Virus record (IMG/VR): IMGVR_UViG_3300020473_000023
Span: 42,285 to 106,284 of that record
Strand: one strand, 5' to 3'
Origin: a virus
DNA: 64,000 nt
Positions 31,855 to 41,144 of the stretch are shown piece by piece. Positions within the stretch are counted from its first letter, which is position 1; each line of letters starts with the position of its first letter. The notes under the pieces are model-generated. The model was not told the origin of the DNA and did no database searches. It worked only from the letters and a program-made list of their open reading frames with translations. Made by a program: the position numbers and the translations under genes.

Positions 31855-31977
31855 ATAATTTCACATCTTTAAAATAGACAACGACTTCTTACTCATGTGC
31901 TGTAATATTTTCAACTTCAGAATTTCTAACTGTCTTTATGCGTTGAGGTTTTTCACCTATCTTTCTTATTTTTTTTT

Positions 31978-32406
31978 TTAGGAAGTGCCTGCCCTTGCCA
32001 TTCTGGCTGTTGGAGAAACACTCTCTTCCTTTTCTTTCTCTGCCTCTTGTTGTGCCTTTATCAAAATATCTTCTCTCTTAGCAGCAGCCTCTAAGATCAT
32101 CTCATCAAGAACTTCTACCTGGCATTCGACCTTCATGAGATAATCATTCTCATTAGACTTTAAATCTATCAAGACAGTTAAGATGTTGTTTGAAAATGTC
32201 TCGACATACTTGGCAAGGTCTTCATTGGTCTCTTTAACTCTTAAAACCTCTTCAACACAAGCTGTCTTCACACTCTCAAATGCTGTCTCAAGGCCAGCAA
32301 TAGAAGTTCTAGAACTAGATAGTTCTCTTTTACTATCTCTATTTTCAACTAATTCTGAGATTAATCTCTCAAGATACTTACTTTCGAATTCCACTTTGCA
32401 CCTCAA
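31978..32406 (-). CDS. Coiled-coil protein (142 aa)
   Basis: Almost entirely helical: RLISELVENRDSKRELSS, FESVKTACVEEVLRVKE, VEVLDEMILEAAAKREDI, then an Ala/Glu-rich tail. Heptad patterning suggests a coiled-coil oligomer. It ends at a TAA that starts an 11-A run on the coding strand, after which a different frame stays open for about 30 codons. No family recognised. It follows the fibre gene and the terminator at 32472-32503, so it should have its own promoter or rely on read-through. Confidence 0.55.
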   Translation of the reverse strand: MRCKVEFESKYLERLISELVENRDSKRELSSSRTSIAGLETAFESVKTACVEEVLRVKETNEDLAKYVETFSNNILTVLIDLKSNENDYLMKVECQVEVLDEMILEAAAKREDILIKAQQEAEKEKEESVSPTARMARAGTS

Positions 32407-32471
32407 TTATTTGCTGGAATGTACATAGAATATTACTGCAGCTTATTATTAAATTAAACCCAAACTTAAAC

Positions 32472-32503
32472 AAAAAATGGGGGACCCCAAAAAGAGGTCC
32501 CCC
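32472..32503 (-). terminator. Rho-independent terminator after the fibre gene
   Basis: On the minus strand an 8-bp G/C-rich stem GGGGGACC...GGTCCCCC (32479-32503) with a 9-base loop, followed by A then T6. It lies 26 bases after the stop of the 1008-aa gene. Confidence 0.92.
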
Positions 32504-32529
32504 AAAAATATCTTCTAGCCTAGTTTAGA

Positions 32530-35500
32530 TCATGCCCAGACGACGAATGTAAGAATATCATCTGCCTGAACAGCGAATTCAAACTTAACTCTACCGGCTG
32601 AACCACCTGGGTACCAGTCACCGTTAGAAGCAGCGTCGTTTCCGGCAGTCATAAGCTGACCGTTGACATAAACTTCCTTAGCGGCTATACCAGCATTTGT
32701 CCAAGTTGCACCGAGACCTGTATTGACGTCTGCGTTAGCACTTGCTGCTGTACCGGAAAGAATAGCCTTCTGCCTCTTAGAGATGACGTACGTTGCCATG
32801 TCTGATGCCGGCTGAAGCTTGGATGTTCCACCATCATTGACGAAGATACCATCACCATCAGCAAGTGTGATTGAACCACCAACTGAAGTTCCTCCATCTA
32901 GAAGGTTGATTTCTCCAGCAGTTGAAGTGATAACAGTTCCGCCGTAAGAAAGCTTAGCAGCAGTGAAATCAGCTACGTGGCTAGAGTCGATGGTGAAAGC
33001 AGTTGTTGAACCATGAGCAGCACCGAGACCAAACTCGAGCTTATCTGTTCCATCATCAAGTCCGATACGATAGTCCTGAGCGTTTCCGTCAAAGACCAGC
33101 ATTGTATCTTCAGCACCAGCATCACCGAGTACAAGCTTTGGATTTGTACCAGCAATAACAACACCAGCAGCAGGCTGATGAATGCGAAGCTGATCTGTTC
33201 CATTCTCATCATACTCAATGCCGGCATCACCAGCGTCACCAAACTCAATCTTGACATCATCGCTGATTCTTAGACTAGCACCGGCATAAAGAAGAACATC
33301 GTTACCGTCTTCATCGTACTCGAATGAAGCATCATTTCCGTTACCGAAGACAAGCTTCTTATCATCAGCAATGTTAATACCTGTTGCATTCATAGCGTAG
33401 AGGTCATTTCCGCCAAGCTCGAATGTAATAGTATCATCCGCTGAAGCGCGAATTGATGTGTCATCATCAGCATCAAGATCAATACGACCTGTTCCACCCA
33501 TGCTGATTGAACCCTGACCGTTTAGATCAATTGCATCAACATATAGGTTGGCCCAAGCTGTACCAGAAGCACCAAGTGAATCAGCTGAATCGCTGTTTGG
33601 AACGACATTACCGTCAACCTTTAGCTCACCACCTGCAGGGTCAATAACAACATCAGCACCGGCAATGATCTTAAGATCAGTGTCAACGTCGATGTAATCA
33701 CTAGCGCTATCAATCTCAAGACGATCAACTCGTGTGTTACCACCGGCGGCAACGAGAAGGTTGTTTGTCTGTGTAAGAGTAAAGTCGCCATTATCCCAAT
33801 TAATAACACCACCTTCCGCGAGATAGAGATCTGACCATCTCTCATTAGCATCACCAAGAGTAGCACCATCATCGCTTATTGGCTTGAGGTGACCGGTCTT
33901 GAGGGGAACACCTGCCTGAGGTGCGCCCATTGATCCTGATGAAGGAGATGCTGCGAAAGTTCCAAATTCAAACTCTGAATTTGAAGCATCATAATTGATA
34001 GCAGGAAGGAATGAATGGACCGCTGCTCCTCTTGCGAAGATGATAGCTCTATCGCCAGTATTGTTCCAGTCTTCATTTAGTGATCCTGAGACACCGAGTC
34101 CGATGATTGAGTCCTGGAATACTGTGTTGGATGACGAAACTGTCGTTGTTGAACCCTGAACAATGAAGTCACCTTGAACAGTTAGATTTCCACTAATGTC
34201 TGCAGCACCGTTGATGTCAATAAGAGTAGAATCAAGATTGATCTCATCTGTAGCAGCAACAGTTAGCTGGGCAGCTGTGTTTCCATGAATGTACTGAGTA
34301 GCATCATTAAATTCAATCTTCTTGGTTGAAGCCATGAGTAGTGAATCAGCAGAGCCATCAAGTCTGAAGATTTCTGTCCCGCCTGCATCCTTAACAATAA
34401 GATCTCCACCGGCTGACATATCAAGTGACCCGTGAAGGGTACCAGCCTTCTTGAAGTCAATCATGTCTCCACCAGCATCGATAATAATATCATCACTAGC
34501 GTCAAGAACGATGTCACCACCACCGACGGCGATTGTCATATCTGTTCCATCTGAGGAGATCTTGTCATCGTGACCTGTTCCATCGAATGCTAGAGGAATA
34601 TTAGCAGGAACCTCAACGAAACCACCAGCTGTCAGCTTAATATCTGTACCACCGGCAATTGTGAGGTCAGTTCCATCACTCTGAAGATATTCACCACCTT
34701 CGTCATATAGGAACATCTTACCGCGTGTAGCTGACAGACGAATTTGCTCTTGCCCAGCTTGATTTTGGAAGACGAGGTCGTCTGAGGCAACCTGAAGCTT
34801 TACAATGATCTCACCAGCTGTTCCATCCATGTCAAGAGCAAGCTGTGCTGTTCCGCCATCTTCAAATGAGATATCACCAGAGTCAGAATCGATCTTAACA
34901 GTCGTAGCAGCATCAAGCTCAATTGTTCCATCTGACCCAGCTAGAAGTCTAGCATCTGCTGGCTGATGAACGAATGTGCCTGTGTCACCGACATGAAGCT
35001 TCATTGTGCTGTTGAGTGTAACACCGGCATTGTGAACGTGCGTCAGTGTGACATCAGAATCATCACCCATCTTAAGAATGACACCATCATCCTGAAGATC
35101 GAGAACAGGTGAGTCAACAATGACAGAGCCATCAGCTTCAATTTCAAGATTTGAATCTGAAACTTGCTTGATGTGTGTAGCAGAGTCACCGAACTGAAGC
35201 TGACGTGATGAGTTCAGAAGAACACCTGTATCAGCAACGTGAGTTAGCTTGACATCCTGATCTGCACCAAGATTGACAACACCTCCATCAGCGAGGAAGA
35301 GGTCTGACCACTCCTTGTCTGCAGCACCGAGAGCAGCACCGTTTGCTGATGCTGGGAATATGCTTGTTGAAAATGCTCCAGAGGCTGCTGAAGTAAATGT
35401 TGCAGCGCCGTGAATTCTCTTAATAGAGGAAGCCATGTGATTTAGAATATCACCTAGATCATCTAGAGCAAGACTTGTAGAAGCTGCAGCTGATTCGGAG

Positions 35501-35556
35501 TCGGTTGGAATAGACCCTGAGATCTGACCCAACCTTACTTTTGTTTTTAAAGCCAT
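32530..35556 (-). CDS. Large repeat-rich tail fibre/appendage protein (1008 aa)
   Basis: The sequence is dominated by short repeats rich in Asp, Gly and hydrophobic residues. One repeat type is LGAADKEWSDLFLADGGVV (about residue 80), repeated as LGDANERWSDLYLAEGGVI (about 575) and in weaker form as LGASGTAWANLYVDAIDL. Between them are FGD/VGD and DDIIIDAGGD-type beta-helix turns. Such sequences form elongated beta-helical or triple-stranded fibres. The last ~70 residues (from VISKRQKAILSGTA) carry a KEVYVNGQLMT domain similar to the end of the 417-aa protein at 36029-37282. AAGGAAAA precedes the ATG, with a stable hairpin 35 bases further up. A terminator follows. A single-gene unit with a leader hairpin suggests a highly expressed virion protein. 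Confidence 0.8.
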   Translation of the reverse strand: MALKTKVRLGQISGSIPTDSESAAASTSLALDDLGDILNHMASSIKRIHGAATFTSAASGAFSTSIFPASANGAALGAADKEWSDLFLADGGVVNLGADQDVKLTHVADTGVLLNSSRQLQFGDSATHIKQVSDSNLEIEADGSVIVDSPVLDLQDDGVILKMGDDSDVTLTHVHNAGVTLNSTMKLHVGDTGTFVHQPADARLLAGSDGTIELDAATTVKIDSDSGDISFEDGGTAQLALDMDGTAGEIIVKLQVASDDLVFQNQAGQEQIRLSATRGKMFLYDEGGEYLQSDGTDLTIAGGTDIKLTAGGFVEVPANIPLAFDGTGHDDKISSDGTDMTIAVGGGDIVLDASDDIIIDAGGDMIDFKKAGTLHGSLDMSAGGDLIVKDAGGTEIFRLDGSADSLLMASTKKIEFNDATQYIHGNTAAQLTVAATDEINLDSTLIDINGAADISGNLTVQGDFIVQGSTTTVSSSNTVFQDSIIGLGVSGSLNEDWNNTGDRAIIFARGAAVHSFLPAINYDASNSEFEFGTFAASPSSGSMGAPQAGVPLKTGHLKPISDDGATLGDANERWSDLYLAEGGVINWDNGDFTLTQTNNLLVAAGGNTRVDRLEIDSASDYIDVDTDLKIIAGADVVIDPAGGELKVDGNVVPNSDSADSLGASGTAWANLYVDAIDLNGQGSISMGGTGRIDLDADDDTSIRASADDTITFELGGNDLYAMNATGINIADDKKLVFGNGNDASFEYDEDGNDVLLYAGASLRISDDVKIEFGDAGDAGIEYDENGTDQLRIHQPAAGVVIAGTNPKLVLGDAGAEDTMLVFDGNAQDYRIGLDDGTDKLEFGLGAAHGSTTAFTIDSSHVADFTAAKLSYGGTVITSTAGEINLLDGGTSVGGSITLADGDGIFVNDGGTSKLQPASDMATYVISKRQKAILSGTAASANADVNTGLGATWTNAGIAAKEVYVNGQLMTAGNDAASNGDWYPGGSAGRVKFEFAVQADDILTFVVWA

Positions 35557-35590
35557 TATAGTTTTCCTTTGTTTGTAGATTATTGGCTTT

Positions 35591-35616
35591 GTCAGTTTGC
35601 AACGTGCAAATCTGAC
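35591..35616 (-). promoter_or_regulatory. Stable hairpin in the 5' leader of the fibre gene
   Basis: GTCAG-TTTGCA-ACG-TGCAAA-T-CTGAC forms an 11-bp stem with one bulged base and a 3-base loop. It lies 35 bases upstream of the ATG on the transcribed side, so it would be in the leader of the minus-strand mRNA. It is followed by the ribosome binding site rather than a U tract, so it is not a terminator. It may stabilise the message. Confidence 0.55.
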
Positions 35617-35647
35617 ACATAACCTAACGTGCCTTTAACGAAACGTG
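35601..35647. repeat. Three AACGTG direct repeats in the leader/promoter region
   Basis: AACGTG occurs at 35601-35606, 35626-35631 and 35642-35647, spaced 25 and 16 bases, with a fourth at 36013-36018 near the preceding gene junction. The first lies in the loop region of the leader hairpin. The 141-base gap between the fibre gene and the 73-aa gene holds these and the hairpin and no further gene. They may be protein-binding sites. Confidence 0.35.
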
Positions 35648-35697
35648 ACTATAACATTAACGAAAACTAACTTAATATTGAGACTCTAAAAGAGCCA

Positions 35698-35919
35698 TCA
35701 CCTACTATATATCATCCTCTTCAAGTTCCTGACGTGATTATCGTAGTCAGAAAACTCAGAATTAAGAAACTCTAATGATAGATTTTGACACTTCTGATCG
35801 GGATCAGCAAATGTAAAATTAAATTTTCCCGACTTCAGTCTTTCCGCCCTAATAAGCTTTACACCCTTCATTAATAAAAAGGCAGCAATAGAGAGGTCTG
35901 GGGTTGAATATTCTTTCAT
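35698..35919 (-). CDS. DUF5659-like small protein (73 aa)
   Basis: The opening KEYSTPDLSIAAFLLMKGVKLI followed by FNFTFADPDQKCQNLSLEFL resembles the small phage/plasmid family annotated as DUF5659 (a YxTxDLxLAAFL... pattern then a strand). The N-terminal residues form a helix, followed by two strands and a terminal helix. It stands alone between fibre genes, preceded by a putative promoter at 35941-35969. Function of the family is unknown. Confidence 0.65.
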   Translation of the reverse strand: MKEYSTPDLSIAAFLLMKGVKLIRAERLKSGKFNFTFADPDQKCQNLSLEFLNSEFSDYDNHVRNLKRMIYSR

Positions 35920-35940
35920 CTAGTTAAATTCCAAGGTTGA

Positions 35941-35969
35941 GTGATATCTCACAAATAAGTATCATTCAA
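35941..35969 (-). promoter_or_regulatory. Putative sigma70-type promoter for the DUF5659-like gene
   Basis: On the minus strand TTGAAT (35964-35969), a 17-base spacer, and TATCAC (35941-35946), 22 bases before the ATG. The spacer ends in TTTGTGAGA, resembling the AATTGTGA before TATCAT in the promoter at 50029-50057. The two may share a regulator. Confidence 0.45.
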
Positions 35970-36028
35970 CACAATAACTTCAAAAATGAAAGAAAGATTT
36001 TCGATAAAAATAAACGTGGTTCACATAG

Positions 36029-37282
36029 CTATGTGGTCGGTGCATTTGTTGAATAGTTTGCAAAAATGACGCTCCCAGACTCAGGAAGAGAGCCAGTTGT
36101 GAAGTACATATTTGATCCTGTTACTGAGTAATCTTGATATCCTGCACTGGTAATCGACGTTGCTGGAGCTTGGAAAATACCGTTAACAAAAACAGAGACG
36201 TTCTTTACATTGTCGGGTTGATAATTCAATGTAAATTTTGTATTGGAGCCATTGCTCATTCCAAGATACTCACTAAACACATAGCTTGGTGATGATATTG
36301 TAATTGACCCACCAGTTCCAGAAGAAACAGAGGCAGCGCCTGCAGACCTAATATAGCTTGTCCCATCAGATAGCTTTGTAATAGACCCAGTTATTTGAGA
36401 AGACTTTACAGGACCAGAAAATACTGAACCTGTAAGAGTTGCAATAACAGAATTATTTACAGACAGCGTTAAATTTCCATTCGCACCTGAGTCTGCAGAG
36501 CTTAATCCGGTTCCTGCAACTAGAGCTCTTTCTGCGCTTAGAGACCCAGTCGCTGTCTTGACAAGATACGTTGCATTTGGATCTCCGTCTCCGCCACCGC
36601 TGCTGCCACTAGAGACAACTTCATCAAGCATTTTTCCGACATAGGCAAAAGCTTTTGCATATGCTGGTATCTTACCTGAATCATAGTCCTGTAAGAATAA
36701 TATTCCATTATAATAGTCTACATTCCAGTCAATATTGTCCAAAAGGGGGATCTCATCGCCAACAGACCCGCTATCATCTTCAAAAATTTTCACTATATAC
36801 GGATTTGGTGAGTCCTGTGAAAAGAACGGAGGAATTAGCTGAAGCGAGCCAAGTGTTTCATGAACGATCTTGTTATTGTTAAACGTTCCATTTCCCTCTC
36901 TGGAATTGCTAGAGTTTGACACATAGTCGGAAGGCATTACAAACTTATAACAGTGCGGACCAGACGACTGAGATGACTCTCCAGAATCTGATCCAGCACC
37001 ACCGCCAGAAGAGTCAGCATCGTATGTAGTTCCAGTTAGTACTGTGAGGGCAAATTGAATATATTCAACAGTTGCCGGAGCACCGTTTGAAGCACTTTGA
37101 AGCAGATAGAGCGTCTGACTTGGGCCCGTAGGTATCTCTTCTCCAAATATAAGCTTTGATGAAGCTTGGATGTTTGATCCAATAACTTCCTCACCGTCAA
37201 CTTTTAGATTTGATGTGTGAGCTTTCCCAAGTAGCTTCTTCTGTGCGAAGAAAGTTGCTGAAGTGTTACTTTTTCCTGCCAT
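36029..37282 (-). CDS. Tail fibre/appendage protein (417 aa)
   Basis: A Ser/Gly/Thr-rich protein. It opens with KSNTSATFFAQKKLLGKAHT, has a middle region with a conserved-looking Cys (HCYKFVMPSDYVS) and beta-rich segments, then SGTGGSITISSPSYVFSEYLG-type strands. The C-terminal ~60 residues carry a VSVFVNGIFQAPATS domain with an aromatic strand pair, like the KEVYVNGQLM end of the 1008-aa protein. The stop codon falls in a 14-base perfect palindrome (36022-36035). It lies 1 base after the 1260-aa gene, so the two are likely made together and assembled into one appendage. Confidence 0.7.
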   Translation of the reverse strand: MAGKSNTSATFFAQKKLLGKAHTSNLKVDGEEVIGSNIQASSKLIFGEEIPTGPSQTLYLLQSASNGAPATVEYIQFALTVLTGTTYDADSSGGGAGSDSGESSQSSGPHCYKFVMPSDYVSNSSNSREGNGTFNNNKIVHETLGSLQLIPPFFSQDSPNPYIVKIFEDDSGSVGDEIPLLDNIDWNVDYYNGILFLQDYDSGKIPAYAKAFAYVGKMLDEVVSSGSSGGGDGDPNATYLVKTATGSLSAERALVAGTGLSSADSGANGNLTLSVNNSVIATLTGSVFSGPVKSSQITGSITKLSDGTSYIRSAGAASVSSGTGGSITISSPSYVFSEYLGMSNGSNTKFTLNYQPDNVKNVSVFVNGIFQAPATSITSAGYQDYSVTGSNMYFTTGSLPESGSVIFANYSTNAPTT

Positions 37283-37283
37283 A

Positions 37284-40200
37284 CTAGCTCCAAGCCACGC
37301 TTACTTGTGACACATATCCGGTCCAGCTTTTATGAGCAGATATCTTTATTACGAGATATTCTTGACCTGATACAGTTCCATCTACTGTAGATCCATTAAA
37401 CGTGCACGAGTTTGCTGCACCACCACCATCGACAGTTGCATCGAGGTCTCCGCTTAGGCAGCCATCTCCAGCACTAATGTTTCCTGCTCCGGCAGAAGGC
37501 TTACCTAGATCTAAAAATCCCGTCTTTCCTGGAACATTAACTTCAATAAAGATATTTTTATTAGCACCTAGAGAAGCAGCATTTCCCCCTGTCTTTCCTA
37601 CAATTGTAGCATCTCCATATACTGTAATTGTCACACTGGGTCTATCGTTTGCTGTGTTATTTAAAAATCCTCTGTAATATTCTCTAGTTGCAACACCAAG
37701 AGAGCTGTAGTTTACGTTGCTTATCGGACCATCAAGAACACCTCCCTCACTATATCTTCTAAAGTCTCCGCTATTGCCGCCCTTTAGTGGGCTTATTAGT
37801 TTTCCATCGTATAGCATAAGGCCTGTGTAATATCCAGAAAAATTACTATTATCATTGATTGACCCTGTAGATGACCAGTTATAAGCAACAGCAGTGACAT
37901 TTGCCTGTGCAGAAAAACTCCCACTCTGAATTCTAAATACCTCTCCATTAAAGTACTCAGTGGTATTTGCATTTGAATTATCGCTTGCAGAGTAGACATG
38001 AAGAATTGATGATGTCACAACAGACGTTGTTAGATTTGTCTTGAGTGGGTGATCAAAAACTAAAGATCCAGATGCACTATATGAAGTTGAAAAAGATCCG
38101 CTTAGCGATGATGATCGAGAAAACTGTATAGATCCTGTAATATGAACATCAGCATTTTGAGAATTTGTAGATGTGCTTAGTGTTTGAAGGCTGTCTGTAG
38201 AAGAGTTAGTTGACTTTGTCGAGGAAAGTCCGGTACCGGCCTGAACTATCTTTACACCTGTTGCATTTGTCAGATTTGTAAATGATATTGCTGAATTACT
38301 GTCTGAGTAAACGTTTTTATAGAGGTTTGACACCCTGGCTTCGATGCTTCCGCTCGGCTGTACAAAGTATTTTACACCGCTTAGGTAGAATAGATTGTCG
38401 TCTCCAAAGGGTTGCAGAATTAACCCAGCAGCACTTAGTGCGTTTGAATCATTGTCATTTACCCATTCAACATAATTTGTAGTTCGTGTCCCCCAGCTTC
38501 CAACATGCTTTACTCTTGCATAATTCCATCCATTTCTCTGATGCCCTGTATGCACTCTATACTTTCCTGTTCTATGTGTCTCAAGGTAGTAGGGAACTTC
38601 ATTATCCCACTCTGCAGGTCTCCAGACGCTTAGGTCAAAAAATCCACTATTGCTAGTAAAAGATGTGCCTGTTCCTGAGCCTGGCTCTCCGGCACCGACG
38701 TTATTATATGCACCTGCTAAGCTAACTGTATGAACATCAGAGCCATTTACCTCTAAGACTAATGATCCGCTACTTGCATCAGAGAATGAATTAGCAACAT
38801 AGTCTGGAGAATTTGCAGAAACATCTTCGTTTAAGTCTCCTTCAACGATCGTATTAAGTGCAAACACAGAGCGCCTAAGGTTGTTAGAAGAGGCAGCAGT
38901 CTGATATTTTCCATTAACATCTACAGCAGAAAATCCAGCAGCAGTCCCTACATCTGTATATCCCGATATTGACTTTGAAGATCCAAAAGAAAGATTACAA
39001 TCTGTACCATCATCATTGCAGTCAATATCATCTAGATCTGGAATAGCGGTTATTGTACCTGTTCCTGCTCCAAATGTAACAGTAATTTGGCTTATATAGC
39101 CTGTCCAACCAGTGTCTGCCTCAATTCTTAGTCCAATATATTCATCATCTCCGACTCCAACTGTACCAAGCGTAACATAGTTTGTAGCGTTTAAGCTGCT
39201 ATCAAAGCTTAGTGCGCCATTGGCTGTGTGTGCACCATCATTATCATCATAGTCATCAAGTACAAACTCAGTTGCTAGATCAAGCCAGCCAGTCTCCCTA
39301 GTTCCATCTGACGGGAATTTAACAAAGACTCTAATTCTCCCACTATTAAGTGCTGTCGCTGCTGTGACAATCGTTGTTCCCGATCCGTTAATTGCAATCG
39401 TTAGATCGTACTTTGTTGATCCAGTTTCATTTTTAAACCATCTATAGAATGTTCTCTGTCCGGACTCTCCAGAATAATTTGGATTTCCCGGTGGAGAATT
39501 ATCTAGCTTTCCGCTCTCTGAGGAGTCTCTAAAGTCACCCGATCTTAATGTACTAGTTGGCGAATAAAGTCTTGAGTTATAGAATTGCAACCCATTGCTA
39601 TGCCCACCGTTTGAGGATGTTATATGCTTCTCAGAATCCCAATTATTTGCAGAGTTGATTAAAGAAGCCTGTGTACTATAAGCCCCGCTAGTAATCCTAT
39701 ATTCTTCTCTTCTAAAGGTTTCTGACTGAGCTGTTGATGTATTTGACAAGTTATACATCAATATTCCTGTGGTGGATGCTTGACCACTATTTGAAAGATT
39801 GGACTTAAGTGGGTGTGTAACGTTTATACCGGCTGTTAGTGCTCCACTTATAAAGTAATTTGAAGTTACAGCCCCTGATCCAGTTATATGAAGAACCTTT
39901 GTGTGTGTTTCGCCTGCTCCTATGGAAGGCTTTGACTGTGCACTTATTGAGAATGATGGGCTTGAGCTCTCTGCAGCACTATTTGAAGTTGTAAAAGTTA
40001 TATTAGTACTATCATAAACATACTTGTATGCATTCGTGACCCTGGCAGCATACGTTGCTGTTCCGCTTTGAAAGTATTCAATTCCAGACAAATGGATGCT
40101 ACCGGAGCCTACAAATGATAATTCATTTCCTGCAGCAGCCAGGGCATCGGGATTGTCATCATTGACCCATTCAATATAATTTGTATTTGAGGTTGTTCCT

Positions 40201-41066
40201 GTCATAACATGTGAAACTCTAGCATAGTTCCATCCACGCCTTTGACTTCCTGATGCTATAACAAATTGACCTGTTCTGTGCTTAAAGGATGCAAAAGAAT
40301 TTCCATTTGAAAGTGTCCCTGTTGACTCAGTAGAAAAGAAATTAAAGCCGGAGCCATTTGCATCAAGATAGGAGCCCGTTCCAAGCCCAGATGTCCCACT
40401 TCCGATGATTGCAGTAGTTAGATCAATCTCCTTAATTGTAGACCCATTAACCTCAAGTCGAAGAACACCCGTCTCACCGTTTCCAAAGGAAAATTCAGGA
40501 TAATTTTGTACGCTATTTCCCTGGCTATTAGATCCTACGTCAGCATTTAAGACACCGCTTATGTGTGCATCACCATCAAAGACCCCAAGCCGTATATTAT
40601 TACTACTAGTCGTTACTGTATAAGATCCGTTTACATCAACAGCAGAAAGCCCAGCAGAAGTTGAAACACTAATATATGCAGGGGACCCAGAAGACTGGTT
40701 GTTGCTAGACCCAAAAGAAAGAATTGAAGCTGTCCCAGTATTTTTAGAGCTTATGTCATCTAGGTCCGGAGCGGGATCAGGCGCAAGTGCCTTAAGAACT
40801 TCATTAAATTTATCAATAGCTGTACCTATTGCTGTCGAAGAAGTAAAGCTAGAAAATAATCCGTCTGTGTAGTCACTATCTTCTGCGGTCCCAATTGTAG
40901 ATCCTGCTGATATTGATGCTGATATTGCAAAGGAACCAGATCCCATATCAGCTATTGTAATATTGTCTCCAGCCTTCAGAGTACCAGATAGAAATCCGCC
41001 AAATCCGTCAGCAATTTGAATAGACCCAACAGACCCTGAGGATTCAGTAACTCTAGTGGCTGTCAT
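37284..41066 (-). CDS. Giant fibre/appendage protein with two tandem ~576-residue modules (1260 aa)
   Basis: After a 100-residue head region the protein contains two copies of one long module, at residues 101-676 and 677-1260. Matching landmarks in both copies: DLDDI at the start, SAVDVNG, a RxGWNYARV block, NTNYIEWVND / TTNYVEWVND, GDFR followed by Tyr-rich sequence, and WTGY(I/V)SQ at the end. Copies have diverged considerably, so the duplication is old. Strands dominate and Ser/Thr/Asn/Gly are abundant, as in fibres and receptor-binding proteins. Copy two contains DCNDDGTDCN, a possible Ca site or disulfide. It starts an operon with the 417-aa protein, after a terminator at 41087-41130. 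Confidence 0.75.
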   Translation of the reverse strand: MTATRVTESSGSVGSIQIADGFGGFLSGTLKAGDNITIADMGSGSFAISASISAGSTIGTAEDSDYTDGLFSSFTSSTAIGTAIDKFNEVLKALAPDPAPDLDDISSKNTGTASILSFGSSNNQSSGSPAYISVSTSAGLSAVDVNGSYTVTTSSNNIRLGVFDGDAHISGVLNADVGSNSQGNSVQNYPEFSFGNGETGVLRLEVNGSTIKEIDLTTAIIGSGTSGLGTGSYLDANGSGFNFFSTESTGTLSNGNSFASFKHRTGQFVIASGSQRRGWNYARVSHVMTGTTSNTNYIEWVNDDNPDALAAAGNELSFVGSGSIHLSGIEYFQSGTATYAARVTNAYKYVYDSTNITFTTSNSAAESSSPSFSISAQSKPSIGAGETHTKVLHITGSGAVTSNYFISGALTAGINVTHPLKSNLSNSGQASTTGILMYNLSNTSTAQSETFRREEYRITSGAYSTQASLINSANNWDSEKHITSSNGGHSNGLQFYNSRLYSPTSTLRSGDFRDSSESGKLDNSPPGNPNYSGESGQRTFYRWFKNETGSTKYDLTIAINGSGTTIVTAATALNSGRIRVFVKFPSDGTRETGWLDLATEFVLDDYDDNDGAHTANGALSFDSSLNATNYVTLGTVGVGDDEYIGLRIEADTGWTGYISQITVTFGAGTGTITAIPDLDDIDCNDDGTDCNLSFGSSKSISGYTDVGTAAGFSAVDVNGKYQTAASSNNLRRSVFALNTIVEGDLNEDVSANSPDYVANSFSDASSGSLVLEVNGSDVHTVSLAGAYNNVGAGEPGSGTGTSFTSNSGFFDLSVWRPAEWDNEVPYYLETHRTGKYRVHTGHQRNGWNYARVKHVGSWGTRTTNYVEWVNDNDSNALSAAGLILQPFGDDNLFYLSGVKYFVQPSGSIEARVSNLYKNVYSDSNSAISFTNLTNATGVKIVQAGTGLSSTKSTNSSTDSLQTLSTSTNSQNADVHITGSIQFSRSSSLSGSFSTSYSASGSLVFDHPLKTNLTTSVVTSSILHVYSASDNSNANTTEYFNGEVFRIQSGSFSAQANVTAVAYNWSSTGSINDNSNFSGYYTGLMLYDGKLISPLKGGNSGDFRRYSEGGVLDGPISNVNYSSLGVATREYYRGFLNNTANDRPSVTITVYGDATIVGKTGGNAASLGANKNIFIEVNVPGKTGFLDLGKPSAGAGNISAGDGCLSGDLDATVDGGGAANSCTFNGSTVDGTVSGQEYLVIKISAHKSWTGYVSQVSVAWS

Positions 41067-41086
41067 TTTTTACCCCGAGATGATAA

Positions 41087-41130
41087 CAAAAAGATCACAG
41101 ATGTTTCATAAAAGTACCATCTCTATGATC
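41087..41130 (-). terminator. Probable terminator after the thioesterase gene
   Basis: On the minus strand an imperfect stem with arms GATCATAGAGATG and CATCTGTGATC (about 41093-41130) around a 14-base loop is followed by TTTTTG. It lies 15 bases after the thioesterase stop. The stem is interrupted, so confidence is moderate. Confidence 0.5.
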
Positions 41131-41144
41131 TATTGTTAAAAAGC

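Noticed and set aside
36022-36035. Perfect palindrome CACATAGCTATGTG over the stop codon at 36029
   Set aside because: No loop and no following T tract, so a weak candidate for a terminator; mentioned only in the gene entry.
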